Assembly: GCA_016787125.1 (NCBI GenBank)
Contig: JAEUVM010000192.1
Span: forward strand, 1 to 52,321
From: Chitinophagaceae bacterium
GTDB lineage: Bacteria > Bacteroidota > Bacteroidia > Chitinophagales > Chitinophagaceae
DNA: 52,321 nt
Reading direction: 5' to 3'
Positions 17,968 to 26,772 of the stretch are shown piece after piece (position 1 is the stretch's first letter; every line of letters starts with the position of its first letter). A model generated the notes under the pieces. That model was not told the DNA's origin. It saw only the letters and a program-made list of their open reading frames with translations, and did no database searches. The translations under genes and the position numbers were made by a program.

Positions 17968-19098
17968 ATGAAACAAATAATCTCCCTTTTAGGAGCAATT
18001 TTACTCCTGGTTTCCTGTGGCGGCAGTAAAAAAGAAGAACCAACAGCTATTGTTACAAACGATGAAAATATTGTTACTCTAACTGATGCCCAAATGAAGA
18101 ACGCAGGCATACAAACAGGTAAACTGGAGCATCAATCTATTTCATCGGTTATGAAAGTTAACGGCAAAATAGATGTGCCACCGCAAAATATGGTTTCGAT
18201 CAGCGTACCTTTAGGAGGCTATCTAAAGTCCACTAAGTTATTGCCTGGAATGCATGTCAGCAAAGGTGAAGTATTAGCAGTAATGGAAGACCAGCAGTAT
18301 ATTCAGTTACAGCAGGACTATCTCACCGCAAAGGCACAGTTCAGTTACAATGAGAGTGAGTATAACAGGCAAAAAGAACTGAACCAGAGTAAAGCCACAA
18401 GCGATAAGGTTTTTGAGCAAACCAAAGCCACTTACCAGACCCAGAATATCCTCATAAAATCACTGGAAGAGAAACTGAAATTAATTGGTATAAACCCCGC
18501 CAAAATAGGGGTAAACAATATTTCACGGAGCATAAATATTTACTCCCCAATAAATGGCTTTGTATCGGCTGTAAATGTAAACATAGGCAAGTATGTAAAT
18601 CCTGCTGATGTATTATTTGAGCTTGTAAATCCAACTGATATTCATTTAGCTTTGACGGTTTTTGAAAAGGATTTAGGCAATTTGTTTATAGGGCAAAAAC
18701 TATATGCTTACACAAACAATCAACCCGATAAAAAATATCCATGTGAAATCATTCTGATAAGTAAAAATATTTCTGACGAAAGAAGTGCAGAGGTGCATTG
18801 CCATTTTGAGCAGTATGAAAAAACACTATTACCCGGAATGTATATGAATGCCGAAATTGATGTGAAAAGCAATAACTCAAATGTTTTGCCAGATGATGCA
18901 ATTGTTCGTTTTGAAAATAAACAATACGCTTTTGTTGTAAAAGGCAAAAACCAATTTGAAATGATAGAGGTTAAAACCGGCAACTCCGAAAATGGCTTTA
19001 CGGAAATTTCAATAGATGAAAAATCAGCTTCTGAAATCTTTGTTCTAAAAGGGGCTTATAACTTATTAATGAAAATGAAGAATACTGCAGATGAATAA
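17968..19098 (+). CDS. RND periplasmic adaptor lipoprotein (CusB/CzcB-like)
   Basis: 376 residues. A lipoprotein signal with lipobox LVSC (Cys17) is followed by the usual membrane-fusion-protein plan: a beta-barrel and barrel-sandwich strand (ISVPLGGYLKSTKLLPGMHVSKGEVLAVMED), a helical hairpin (residues about 110-170), the returning lipoyl half (INIYSPINGFVSAVNVNIGKYV), a beta-barrel and a membrane-proximal domain. The CzcB/CusB branch is favoured by the N-terminal ITLTxxQMKNAGIQTG-like segment (VTLTDAQMKNAGIQTG). It partners the fused permease upstream; no separate CzcC channel gene is needed. Gene order A(C)-MFS-B is unusual. Confidence 0.88.
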   Translation: MKQIISLLGAILLLVSCGGSKKEEPTAIVTNDENIVTLTDAQMKNAGIQTGKLEHQSISSVMKVNGKIDVPPQNMVSISVPLGGYLKSTKLLPGMHVSKGEVLAVMEDQQYIQLQQDYLTAKAQFSYNESEYNRQKELNQSKATSDKVFEQTKATYQTQNILIKSLEEKLKLIGINPAKIGVNNISRSINIYSPINGFVSAVNVNIGKYVNPADVLFELVNPTDIHLALTVFEKDLGNLFIGQKLYAYTNNQPDKKYPCEIILISKNISDERSAEVHCHFEQYEKTLLPGMYMNAEIDVKSNNSNVLPDDAIVRFENKQYAFVVKGKNQFEMIEVKTGNSENGFTEISIDEKSASEIFVLKGAYNLLMKMKNTADE

Positions 19099-19125
19099 GG
19101 ATTATAATGAAATTATTTTAGCAAT

Positions 19126-19995
19126 ATGAAATGGATAACAAGAGAACGGCCTAAAATAGACAGGATAGCCTGCCCCTGGCTTATTAAAAACTTTATTGAT
19201 AAAGAAGCGGAATTTATTTTTGTTCCGTACAAGGATATATTACAGAAAGCTAAAAAATTAAATGCCACTCCCTTTGATATACCGGATGTGGAGTTTACCC
19301 ATTATGGACAGGAATGTACATTTGATTACTTCGTAAAAAAATACAAAATAGATGATCCTGCCATTTTAATCATCGCCAATATTGTAAGGGGGGCTGATAC
19401 TGACAGGCATGATTTTGCTGGAGAAGCCGCAGGTTTGTGGGCAATTTCAGCAGGGCTTGCACATAATATAACAAATGACAAACAATTGCTTGAAAAAGGG
19501 ATGATATTATATGATGCCCTGTATAGCTGGGCAAAATATTTATTCAAACAAAAGCATTTACAAAACAGCCCCTTTGAAAACTTGTTGCATGAGGTTTACA
19601 CAAAAATATTGGTGGATGCTCCTAAAGAGAAAAAGAAAACTCCTAAGTGGGCAAAGGAACTAAAAAACATCTTGCAAGACCATGTTGACACTAACCTTAC
19701 ATTCAGTTTAAAGGAATTTTCAAATGAATTAGGTATTAATCCTTCTTATCTGTCAAGAAAATTTTCTGAGCACTTTGATAATCTCAACTTTGGTGAATAT
19801 ATCAGGAAGGTTCGCATAGAAAAGGCAATTACACTAATCCAGTCAACCAATTATTCGCTTACCGAAATTGCCTATCTTACAGGATTTTCAGACCAAAGCC
19901 ATTTTACCAGAATATTTAAACAACATACCGGAAAAAACCCCTCAGTATTCAGAAAAAATGCTGCAAAAAGTAAACTCCGTACAAAAGGTCATTAA
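19126..19995 (+). CDS. ChrB-domain/AraC-family fusion regulator
   Basis: 289 residues. Residues 1-145 are a ChrB C-terminal-type (chromate resistance) domain: RERPKIDRIACPWLI, VRGADTDRHDF and AGLWAISAGLAHN. After a Lys-rich linker (165-180), residues about 181-280 form an AraC/XylS DNA-binding domain with both helix-turn-helix motifs (FSLKEFSNELGINPSYLSRKF and SLTEIAYLTGFSDQSHFTRIF, ending in HTGKNPSVFRK). The likely role is a one-component activator in which the ChrB part senses chromate, a related oxyanion or a redox signal and the AraC part drives the efflux/stress genes that follow. Known ChrB regulators use a different N-terminal DNA-binding region. Its first 35 coding bases recur at two other genes downstream. 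Confidence 0.85.
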   Translation: MKWITRERPKIDRIACPWLIKNFIDKEAEFIFVPYKDILQKAKKLNATPFDIPDVEFTHYGQECTFDYFVKKYKIDDPAILIIANIVRGADTDRHDFAGEAAGLWAISAGLAHNITNDKQLLEKGMILYDALYSWAKYLFKQKHLQNSPFENLLHEVYTKILVDAPKEKKKTPKWAKELKNILQDHVDTNLTFSLKEFSNELGINPSYLSRKFSEHFDNLNFGEYIRKVRIEKAITLIQSTNYSLTEIAYLTGFSDQSHFTRIFKQHTGKNPSVFRKNAAKSKLRTKGH

Positions 19996-20023
19996 AATAC
20001 AATCTGGTCTCATTTTGACAACT

Positions 20024-20040
20024 TAATTTTGCTTGCAAAA
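20024..20040 (+). promoter_or_regulatory. Promoter -7 box overlapped by a palindrome
   Basis: TAATTTTG at 20,024-20,031 fits TAnnTTTG and lies 20 bases before the TTG start of the TolC gene. The perfect palindrome TTTTGCTTGCAAAA (20,027-20,040) overlaps its right half. This is a candidate regulatory site for the ChrB-AraC protein encoded just upstream. The -33 match is poor, as for an activated promoter. Confidence 0.4.
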
Positions 20041-20051
20041 CTAATCAGAAC

Positions 20052-21434
20052 TTGAAATACAAACAATTTGCAATTAGTGCCTTATTAATGGCTCAGTTCA
20101 TTGCTGGCAAAGCAGTTGCACAATTACCAGCTGATACTGTACTCCATTTGAATGATGCGCTGCGGCTTGCAGAAGAACGGTATCATTTACTTAAATCTAA
20201 AAAGTTGGAAGCAGATGCTGCAACTAAATTTGTTGATGTAGTAAAGTATAGCAAACTGCCTTCAGTAGATGCCAGCTACCAGGCAGGTATAGCAACGGCC
20301 AATAATTTAACTGGAATGTTTTATCCAAATAGCATTTTACCTATAAGCGGGCCGCCATCGTCATCAAACCAATACAGCCCTGCAACTGGAAGTGCTGCAA
20401 GTGTATTATTAAACTGGCAGGCTGGTACTTTTGGCCAACGGGATGCACAAATTAATGTTTCAATAGCAGAAGCCAATTCAAAAAAGGCAGAATGGCAACA
20501 GTCAATATTCCTGCATAAAATAAATGTTATCAGCAGTTATCTTGATGTTATTCTGGCTTATGAAAAAATCAGTATTCATCAACAAAATATAGAAAGGGTT
20601 AATACTAATTTAAAACAAAGCCGGGTGCTGACAAATAGCGGTATTAAACCTGGTGTAGATACCGCTTTGTTTTTATCAGAATTATCAAAAGCAAGAATTG
20701 AATTGTTAAATGCACAACGGCAGTTACAGGTAGCACAATTAATTTTAGCTCAACTAACCGGCATAGATGCTTCACCCGTACCTGCTGATACCTCTTTCCT
20801 CAATAAATTACCGGATGGAATTTTTTCAAATGATACAGCCTTTGCCAGTAATCCAATTGTGCAAAATGCACAAAGCCAGTTTTCTCTAAACAAGTCAAAA
20901 GAATTACTGCTTAAAAAATCTTACCTGCCAAAGCTAAATGTTTGGGGTACAGGTTTTGCCCGTGGTTCGGGTTTTCAGCCAAATGGTACAATCAAAACCT
21001 GGGATGGGTTGGGTTTAAACCGGGTGAATTATGGTGCAGGGGTTCAATTGGTATTCCCTATTGTGAAATATGGTGAGATAAAAAAACAATTAGTGCAGCA
21101 AAATCTTTTATCAAAAGCTGCACAGGAAAAAGTGGAAGAAACAAAATCAGTTCTTACCCTGCAACAGCATATTGCCAATACCACTTTTAATAACAGCATA
21201 GCTATTGCAAGGGAAACACAGCAGCAATTAAAATCAGGTAAATATGCGTTTACAGCAATGCAAACAAGATATAATACAGGTCTTGTAAACTTTGCAGACC
21301 TGATACAGGCACAATACAATTTATTGAAGGCAGAATTAGACAGCAGAACAGCTTATTGGGATGCCTGGAAAGCCCTGTTGTTACAAACGGCTGTAAAGGG
21401 AGATGAAAATATATTTTTAAATGCAATCAGGTAA
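20052..21434 (+). CDS. TolC-family outer-membrane efflux channel
   Basis: 460 residues starting at TTG; the residues after it form a clean signal peptide (MKYKQFAISALLMAQFIAGKAVAQ), which fixes the start. The body has the duplicated outer-membrane-efflux-protein pattern with two long coiled-coil repeats: LNDALRLAEERYHLLKSKK at the start of the first, and NPIVQNAQSQFSLNKSKELL leading into the second half. It opens the structural genes behind the ChrB-AraC regulator and is six bases from the RND gene, so it should be the exit duct of that pump. Length is usual for the family. Confidence 0.9.
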   Translation: MKYKQFAISALLMAQFIAGKAVAQLPADTVLHLNDALRLAEERYHLLKSKKLEADAATKFVDVVKYSKLPSVDASYQAGIATANNLTGMFYPNSILPISGPPSSSNQYSPATGSAASVLLNWQAGTFGQRDAQINVSIAEANSKKAEWQQSIFLHKINVISSYLDVILAYEKISIHQQNIERVNTNLKQSRVLTNSGIKPGVDTALFLSELSKARIELLNAQRQLQVAQLILAQLTGIDASPVPADTSFLNKLPDGIFSNDTAFASNPIVQNAQSQFSLNKSKELLLKKSYLPKLNVWGTGFARGSGFQPNGTIKTWDGLGLNRVNYGAGVQLVFPIVKYGEIKKQLVQQNLLSKAAQEKVEETKSVLTLQQHIANTTFNNSIAIARETQQQLKSGKYAFTAMQTRYNTGLVNFADLIQAQYNLLKAELDSRTAYWDAWKALLLQTAVKGDENIFLNAIR

Positions 21435-21440
21435 AACACA

Positions 21441-24400
21441 ATGCTCAAACTAATTCAATTTGCTCTTCGCAAGCCAATCACCATCATCGTACTGGTATTA
21501 GGCATTGTGCTGTTTTCTATTTTGGCTATCCGCAAATCTTCTATTGATATTTTCCCATCCGTTAATGCACCTACTATTTATGTAGCACAAACTTATGGCG
21601 GGTTATCACCACAACAAATGGAAGGATTTATTACTTCGTATTATGAATACCATTTTTTATACATTACCGGTATTAAGGCTGTTGAAAGTAAATCAATACA
21701 AGGATTAGCATTAATCAAACTGCAATTTCACGAAGGCACTGATATGGCTAATGCAATGGCTGAAACGATTTCTTATGTAAACCGTGCCCGTTCATTTATG
21801 CCACCAGGCACATTGCCGCCGTTTGTTATGCGGTATGATGCAGGTTCAGTTCCGGTAGGCCAATTAGTGTTTAGCAGCGAAGGCCGTTCTTTAAATGAGA
21901 TACAGGATTTGGCTTTGTTTAAAGTACGCCCCATGTTTGCTGCATTGCCTGGAGTTTCTGCCCCTCCACCATTTGGGGGTAATCAAAGAACCATCTTGAT
22001 TAAAGCAGATCCAGAGAGGTTGAGAAGCTATAATATTACAGCAGATGAATTGGTAATGGCTATTGCAAAAAACAATCCTATTCTTCCTGCCGGAAATATC
22101 CGTGTGGGCGATAAAACTGTAATCACTCCATCCAATAGCGTTGTTGATAATTTTAAATAATTAGAAAGTGTAACCGTTAAAAACATTGACGGCACTTCTA
22201 TTTTAGTTAGGGATATTGCTACAGTTGATAATGGAGCAGATGTTACAACAGGTTATGCGTTGATAAATGGGAAGCGTTCGGTTTATATTCCTGTAACCAA
22301 GAGAGCAGATGCCTCTACATGGGATGTAGTGCAGTCAATTAAAAAGGCATTGCCTGATATGCAGGCTGCAATACCGGATGATATAAAAGTATCTTATGAG
22401 TTTGACCAGTCTGGTTATGTAGTCAACTCACTGCAAAGTTTATTGTTTGAAGGATTGCTGGGTGCATTGTTGACCGGCTTAATGGTGTTGCTATTTTTGA
22501 GGGATATAAGAAGTGCTGTAATTGTCGTTATCAATATTCCGTTAGCATTGCTCACTTCAGTTGTGTGTTTGTATTTAGCAGGGCAAACCATTAATATAAT
22601 GACATTGGGAGGTTTGGCTTTGGCTGTCGGTATTTTAGTTGATGAATCCACGGTTACAATTGAAAACATTCATCATCATTTGGAAATGGGTAAATCAAAA
22701 TCAAGGGCTATTTGGGATGCCTGTAAAGAAATTGCTTTTCCTAAATTGCTGATTCTGTTAAGTATCCTCGCCGTTTTTGTTCCTGCTTTGTTTATGAGTG
22801 GCGTACCCAGGTCAATGTTTATACCAATGTCAATGGCAGTAGCCTTTGCAATGATTGCATCTTTTCTTTTATCTCAAACCTTAGTCCCTGTATTGTCAAA
22901 CTGGTTGCTAAAGAAAGTACACATAAACGAGAGTGAAAAGAAGTTGGGCAGATTAAAGCAACGATTGTCTGTGTCAATTCATAAATCTGCTAAAGCAAGA
23001 ATCATCATTGTTCCCATTTTAATAATTGGGCTGTTACTACTTGCATGGCTAGGGTATAAAAAAGCTGGCACTGAAATATTCCCAAAAGTTGATGCCGGGC
23101 AAATGCAGGTAAGGCTACGAATGCCTGCCGGAACCCGTATTGAAAGGACAGAAGATGCTACCAAAAAAACGTTGACAATTATTGATAGCATTGCTGGTAA
23201 GAAAAATGTTGCTATTACTTCATCCTTTGTTGGCTTACAACCACCTACCTATGCCATCAATCCCATATTCCTTTACACAAGTGGGCCACACGAAGCAGTT
23301 ATTAAAGTAAACCTGGTAAAAGGTTCGGGAATTAGTATAGAAAATCTTAAAGAGGAGCTACGTTTATCTGTTAACAAAAATATTCCAGCTGCAGCTCTTT
23401 CTTTTGAACCAGCTGATTTGGTTGACCAGGTAATGAGTTTAGGCAGCAACAATCCTATTGAGGTTGTAGTGCAGGGAAAAAATTTAGCACAAAGCCGTGA
23501 GATCGCAGATAAGCTAAAACTGTCATTAAACAATATCACTTATCTGCGTGATGTACAAATTGCCCAGCCACTTGATTATCCTACCATACAGATTAACTAC
23601 GACAGAATAAGAACCGGGCAAATGGGCTTAACAGTTGATCAAGCTGGAAAATCTGTTACAGAAGGAACTTCATCCAGCCGCTTAATACAGCCTGTTTATT
23701 GGTTAGATAAAACAGCAGGTAATGCCTACCAGGTGCAGGTAGAATATCCGCAGCTTGCGATGAACAGCCCGGAACAGATAGACCAAATTCCAGTTGGCAA
23801 ATCCGGTGACAATACTATTTTTCTGAGAGATATCGCAGATTGGAAAAAAGGAAACTCTATTGGCGAATATGACAGGATTAACCAACAAAGATTCATTACT
23901 GTAACAGCCAATATTCATAAACAGGATTTAGGCAAGGCTGTTGATGATGTAAACAGGGCTATCAAAAATTTAGGCGAATTGCCGCAGGGAGTAAAAGTAT
24001 ATCTGCGTGGGCAATCAGAATTATTAAATCAAACAATCAGTGAATTATCATTTGGATTATTACTGGCAATTGTAGTGATTGGTTTAATGCTTGCAGCTTA
24101 TTTCCAATCATTCAAATTATCATTAACTGTTTTGTCTGTATTTCCAGGTGTGCTGGCAGGTTCCATGCTGCTGTTATGGCTTACAGGTAATACTCTGAAC
24201 ATTCAATCTTTTATGGGCAGTATAATGGCAATTGGGGTGGCGGTAGCAAATGCCATATTGTTAGTTTCAAACGCTGAACTGATACGTTCACAACAAACCA
24301 GTAATATATCTATTGGTTCACAAGCAGCAGCAAATCGTTTGAGGCCAATATTAATGACAAGCCTTGCCATGATTGCTGGTATGCTGCCAATGGCAGCAGG

Positions 24401-24590
24401 CTTTGGAGAAAGCGGTAAACAAACCGCTGCATTGGGTATTGCAGTAATCGGAGGCTTATTATTCAGTACGTTTATCAGTTTGTGGTTAGTGCCATTGGTA
24501 TACGATTGGATAATGGGTAAGAAGAAAATAATAAACACATCACTTGACCCTAATGATGAAAACTCAATTTACTATGACAAGAATATTTAA
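21441..24590 (+). pseudogene. RND efflux permease interrupted by an in-frame TAA
   Basis: A complete RND permease frame of about 1,049 codons is split by TAA at 22,158-22,160 after VVDNFK. The same frame continues at once with LESVTVKNIDGTSILVRD and runs to 24,590 without a shift. The N-terminal 239 residues contain TM1 and the first porter segment. The rest has the TM4-6 region (GGLALAVGILVDESTVTIENIHHH), a second porter domain and TM7-12. TAA is one substitution from CAA, AAA or GAA, so a sense codon probably stood here. As read, it would give a truncated protein and perhaps a restart at TTG 22,260, neither of which can form a pump. Either a recent nonsense mutation, a sequencing error or readthrough. 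Downstream genes remain intact. Confidence 0.85.
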
Positions 24591-24603
24591 ATATATAAAC
24601 ATT

Positions 24604-25689
24604 ATGAGAATTACTATCGCAATATATCTTTTTCTGGCAATCACTTCCTGCAATCAGCAGGAAGAAAAAAAAGCGGTAAAAAAGGAAGAAGTCAAAACTG
24701 ATTCAGTAAAAGTTTTTGCTTTGAAATTAGATTCTGCACAAAAAACAATTTCATTGCCAGGAGAATTGCTTCCAAATGAAAATGTACAAATAAGAGCAAA
24801 AGTACAGGGCTACATTCGTAAACTGAATGTTGATATAGGTTCAAAAGTTAGTAAGGGGCAAATACTTGCCTTAATTGATGCGCCGGAAATAAATACCCGT
24901 GTGCTGGAATTTAATGAAAAGGTAAAAGCTGCAAGGTCAAGACTTCAATACAGCAAAGATTACTATGAAAGGATTTCTTCTGCCTCAAAAACTGATGGTG
25001 TTATTGCTCCCAGCGAATTACAACGTACAAAAAATCAGATGTTGGCTGATAGTTCTGAATATAATGCTTCGCTCTTTGCTGCTTCATCTTATCGTCTTGT
25101 AGGAAGCTACCTTGCAATTGTTGCGCCTTATGGTGGTGTTATTACTAAAAGAAATATAGAAGTAGGTTCTTTTGTGGGCAATGCCAATGAAAAGCCATTA
25201 TTTGAATTGGAGGACAATGCAACGCTTCGGTTAAGTGTACCAGTGCCGGAAATTTATACCGGAGCAATTTTATTGGATAATTCCTGCGACTTGACTACCC
25301 GTTCCTTCCCTGATAAAAAATTTAAAGCAAAGTTGATTCGCAAAGCAGGAAGTATTGATGAGGAAACTCGTAGTGAGGTTTGGGAATTTGAGATACCAAA
25401 TACAAACAGAGAATTAAAAGCAGGTAGTTATGCAGATGTAAAATTACATTTCCTTCGTTCAACACAATCCTTCGTAGTGCCTGTATCAGCAGTTGTTACT
25501 ACGCTGGAAAAGAAATTTGTAATAAGAGTAGCTAATAATATCACTCAATGGGTGGATGTGAGAACCGGATTTAATATGGGTGATAAAGTGGAAATCTTTG
25601 GAGACATAAATGCTGAAGATAATCTTGTTTTAAAGCCAACAGAAGAATTGAAAAGCGGAACTACAGTAATATCAAAATTATCTAAATAA
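24604..25689 (+). CDS. RND periplasmic adaptor lipoprotein
   Basis: 361 residues from the ATG at 24,604. An earlier in-frame ATG at 24,544 would lie inside the permease gene and spoil the signal peptide. Lipobox ITSC gives a lipidated Cys near residue 17 (ITIAIYLFLAITSCNQQ). Next come a Lys/Glu-rich linker, the adaptor barrel-sandwich strands (NENVQIRAKVQGYIRKLNVD...GSKVSKGQILALID), a short helical hairpin, the second lipoyl half (AIVAPYGGVITKRNIEVGSF) and the beta-barrel (PVPEIYTGAIL). This is the third part of the tripartite pump with the TolC gene and the interrupted permease, from which it is separated by 13 bases. Confidence 0.9.
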   Translation: MRITIAIYLFLAITSCNQQEEKKAVKKEEVKTDSVKVFALKLDSAQKTISLPGELLPNENVQIRAKVQGYIRKLNVDIGSKVSKGQILALIDAPEINTRVLEFNEKVKAARSRLQYSKDYYERISSASKTDGVIAPSELQRTKNQMLADSSEYNASLFAASSYRLVGSYLAIVAPYGGVITKRNIEVGSFVGNANEKPLFELEDNATLRLSVPVPEIYTGAILLDNSCDLTTRSFPDKKFKAKLIRKAGSIDEETRSEVWEFEIPNTNRELKAGSYADVKLHFLRSTQSFVVPVSAVVTTLEKKFVIRVANNITQWVDVRTGFNMGDKVEIFGDINAEDNLVLKPTEELKSGTTVISKLSK

Positions 25690-25695
25690 AATTGT

Positions 25696-25731
25696 ATGAA
25701 ATGGATAACAAAAGAACGCCCCAAAATTGAT
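25696..25731 (+). repeat. Remnant of a chrB 5' end (third copy)
   Basis: These 36 bases match the first 36 coding bases of the ChrB-domain genes at 19,126 and 26,311 with only a few changes, most of them silent (ATGAAATGGATAACAA then AGAACG). Similarity ends abruptly after the codon for Asp12. This indicates a duplication of chrB followed by deletion of the rest of this copy. Confidence 0.75.
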
Positions 25732-26262
25732 ACAGATGCAGAACTTATGCAGAAGCATCAAAAGAAAAACTTTTGCAGAAATATATTTCTGCCAGCTCTT
25801 CTTTTGATTTCAGTTGTATCGTTTGGTCAGAAAGCAAAGCATAACATAAAAATGAAAGAGACTCCTTTAATTCTTTTTGTTTGTGAGCATGGGGCTGCAA
25901 GAAGTACGATTGCAGCAGCATATTTTAATAAACTGGCTAAAGAACAGGGCCTGAATTACCTGGCAATATTCAGGGGTACTGATCCAGATTCGGTAGTATC
26001 GCCAAGCACAAAAAAAGGACTAACCGGGGATGGTTTTGATGTAAGTAATTGGGTTCCAAAATTGGTATCCACATCAGATATTAATAGTGCATCCCAAGTA
26101 ATAACATTTGATTGTGTTTTGCCGCTGAAAGACAGCACATCAAAACAAGTTACACAATGGAATGGTATTCCTCCAATAAGTAAAGACTATAACCTTGCCA
26201 GAAGTCAGATTGTTGAGAAGGTACAACAACTGATAGAAAAGTTATCAGAGAAAAAAAATTAA
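25696..26262 (+). CDS. Exported LMW-PTP/ArsC-like protein with chrB-derived N-terminus
   Basis: 188 residues. Residues 1-12 (MKWITKERPKID) copy the start of the two ChrB-domain proteins nearby, then homology stops. Residues 26-46 are a hydrophobic signal-peptide-like segment (NIFLPALLLISVVSFGQ). The rest is a low-molecular-weight protein tyrosine phosphatase/arsenate-reductase-like domain with an intact phosphate loop C63-EHGAA-R69-S. A better native start for an exported protein is Met18 (ATG at 25,747), so the first 17 residues may be a relic of a deleted chrB copy. The ATG at 25,696 is six bases after the adaptor stop, so it could still be used. Export of such an enzyme is unusual, and its substrate is unknown. 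Confidence 0.75.
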   Translation: MKWITKERPKIDTDAELMQKHQKKNFCRNIFLPALLLISVVSFGQKAKHNIKMKETPLILFVCEHGAARSTIAAAYFNKLAKEQGLNYLAIFRGTDPDSVVSPSTKKGLTGDGFDVSNWVPKLVSTSDINSASQVITFDCVLPLKDSTSKQVTQWNGIPPISKDYNLARSQIVEKVQQLIEKLSEKKN

Positions 26263-26310
26263 AGAAAGAGGAATTAGCCTTCTAAAAATTTTATGAAATA
26301 AATTGATGTT

Positions 26311-26763
26311 ATGAAATGGATAACAAGAGAACGGCCAAAAATTGACAGGATTGCGTGTCCCTGGCTTGTAAAAAAATTTGTTGATAACAATGCAGAATTT
26401 ATTTATGTGCCAAAGGAACAGGTATTTGAAAAAGCAAAAGAATTAGATGCTATCCCTTATGATATTCCTGGCGCAGAATATTCCCATAATGGTGATGAAT
26501 GTACCTTTGATTTTATCATTAAAAAACATAGTATCACCGACCCTGCATTATTGCAATTGGCAGAAATTGTTCGTGGAGCAGACACAGACAGATTTGATTT
26601 GGCAAAACAATCAGCCGGGTTGTGGGCAATTTCCGCAGGGCTTTCTTACAACTATAAAGATGACCATGAAATGCTGGAAACCGGAATGAAAATTTATGAT
26701 GCCCTTTATAGCTGGGCTAAATATGTACAGGAAGAACGGCATACATGGAACCCTAAATTATAG
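26311..26763 (+). CDS. Stand-alone ChrB-domain (chromate resistance) protein
   Basis: 150 residues consisting only of the ChrB C-terminal-type domain: RERPKIDRIACPWLVKKF, IVRGADTDRFD, AGLWAISAGLSYN and DALYSWAKYV. It is a close paralogue of residues 1-145 of the ChrB-AraC fusion at 19,126, lacks any DNA-binding part and has no signal peptide. It follows the LMW-PTP-like gene by 48 bases and precedes the DUF5916 gene by nine. In chromate operons ChrB-type proteins act in regulation and protection. The cytoplasmic role here, perhaps as an enzyme or as a competitor of the fusion regulator, is inferred. Confidence 0.85.
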   Translation: MKWITRERPKIDRIACPWLVKKFVDNNAEFIYVPKEQVFEKAKELDAIPYDIPGAEYSHNGDECTFDFIIKKHSITDPALLQLAEIVRGADTDRFDLAKQSAGLWAISAGLSYNYKDDHEMLETGMKIYDALYSWAKYVQEERHTWNPKL

Positions 26764-26772
26764 AATACCGCC

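Noticed and set aside
24544-24603. Upstream ATG start for the second adaptor
   Set aside because: It overlaps the permease gene and puts 20 extra residues before a clean lipoprotein signal that starts at 24,604.
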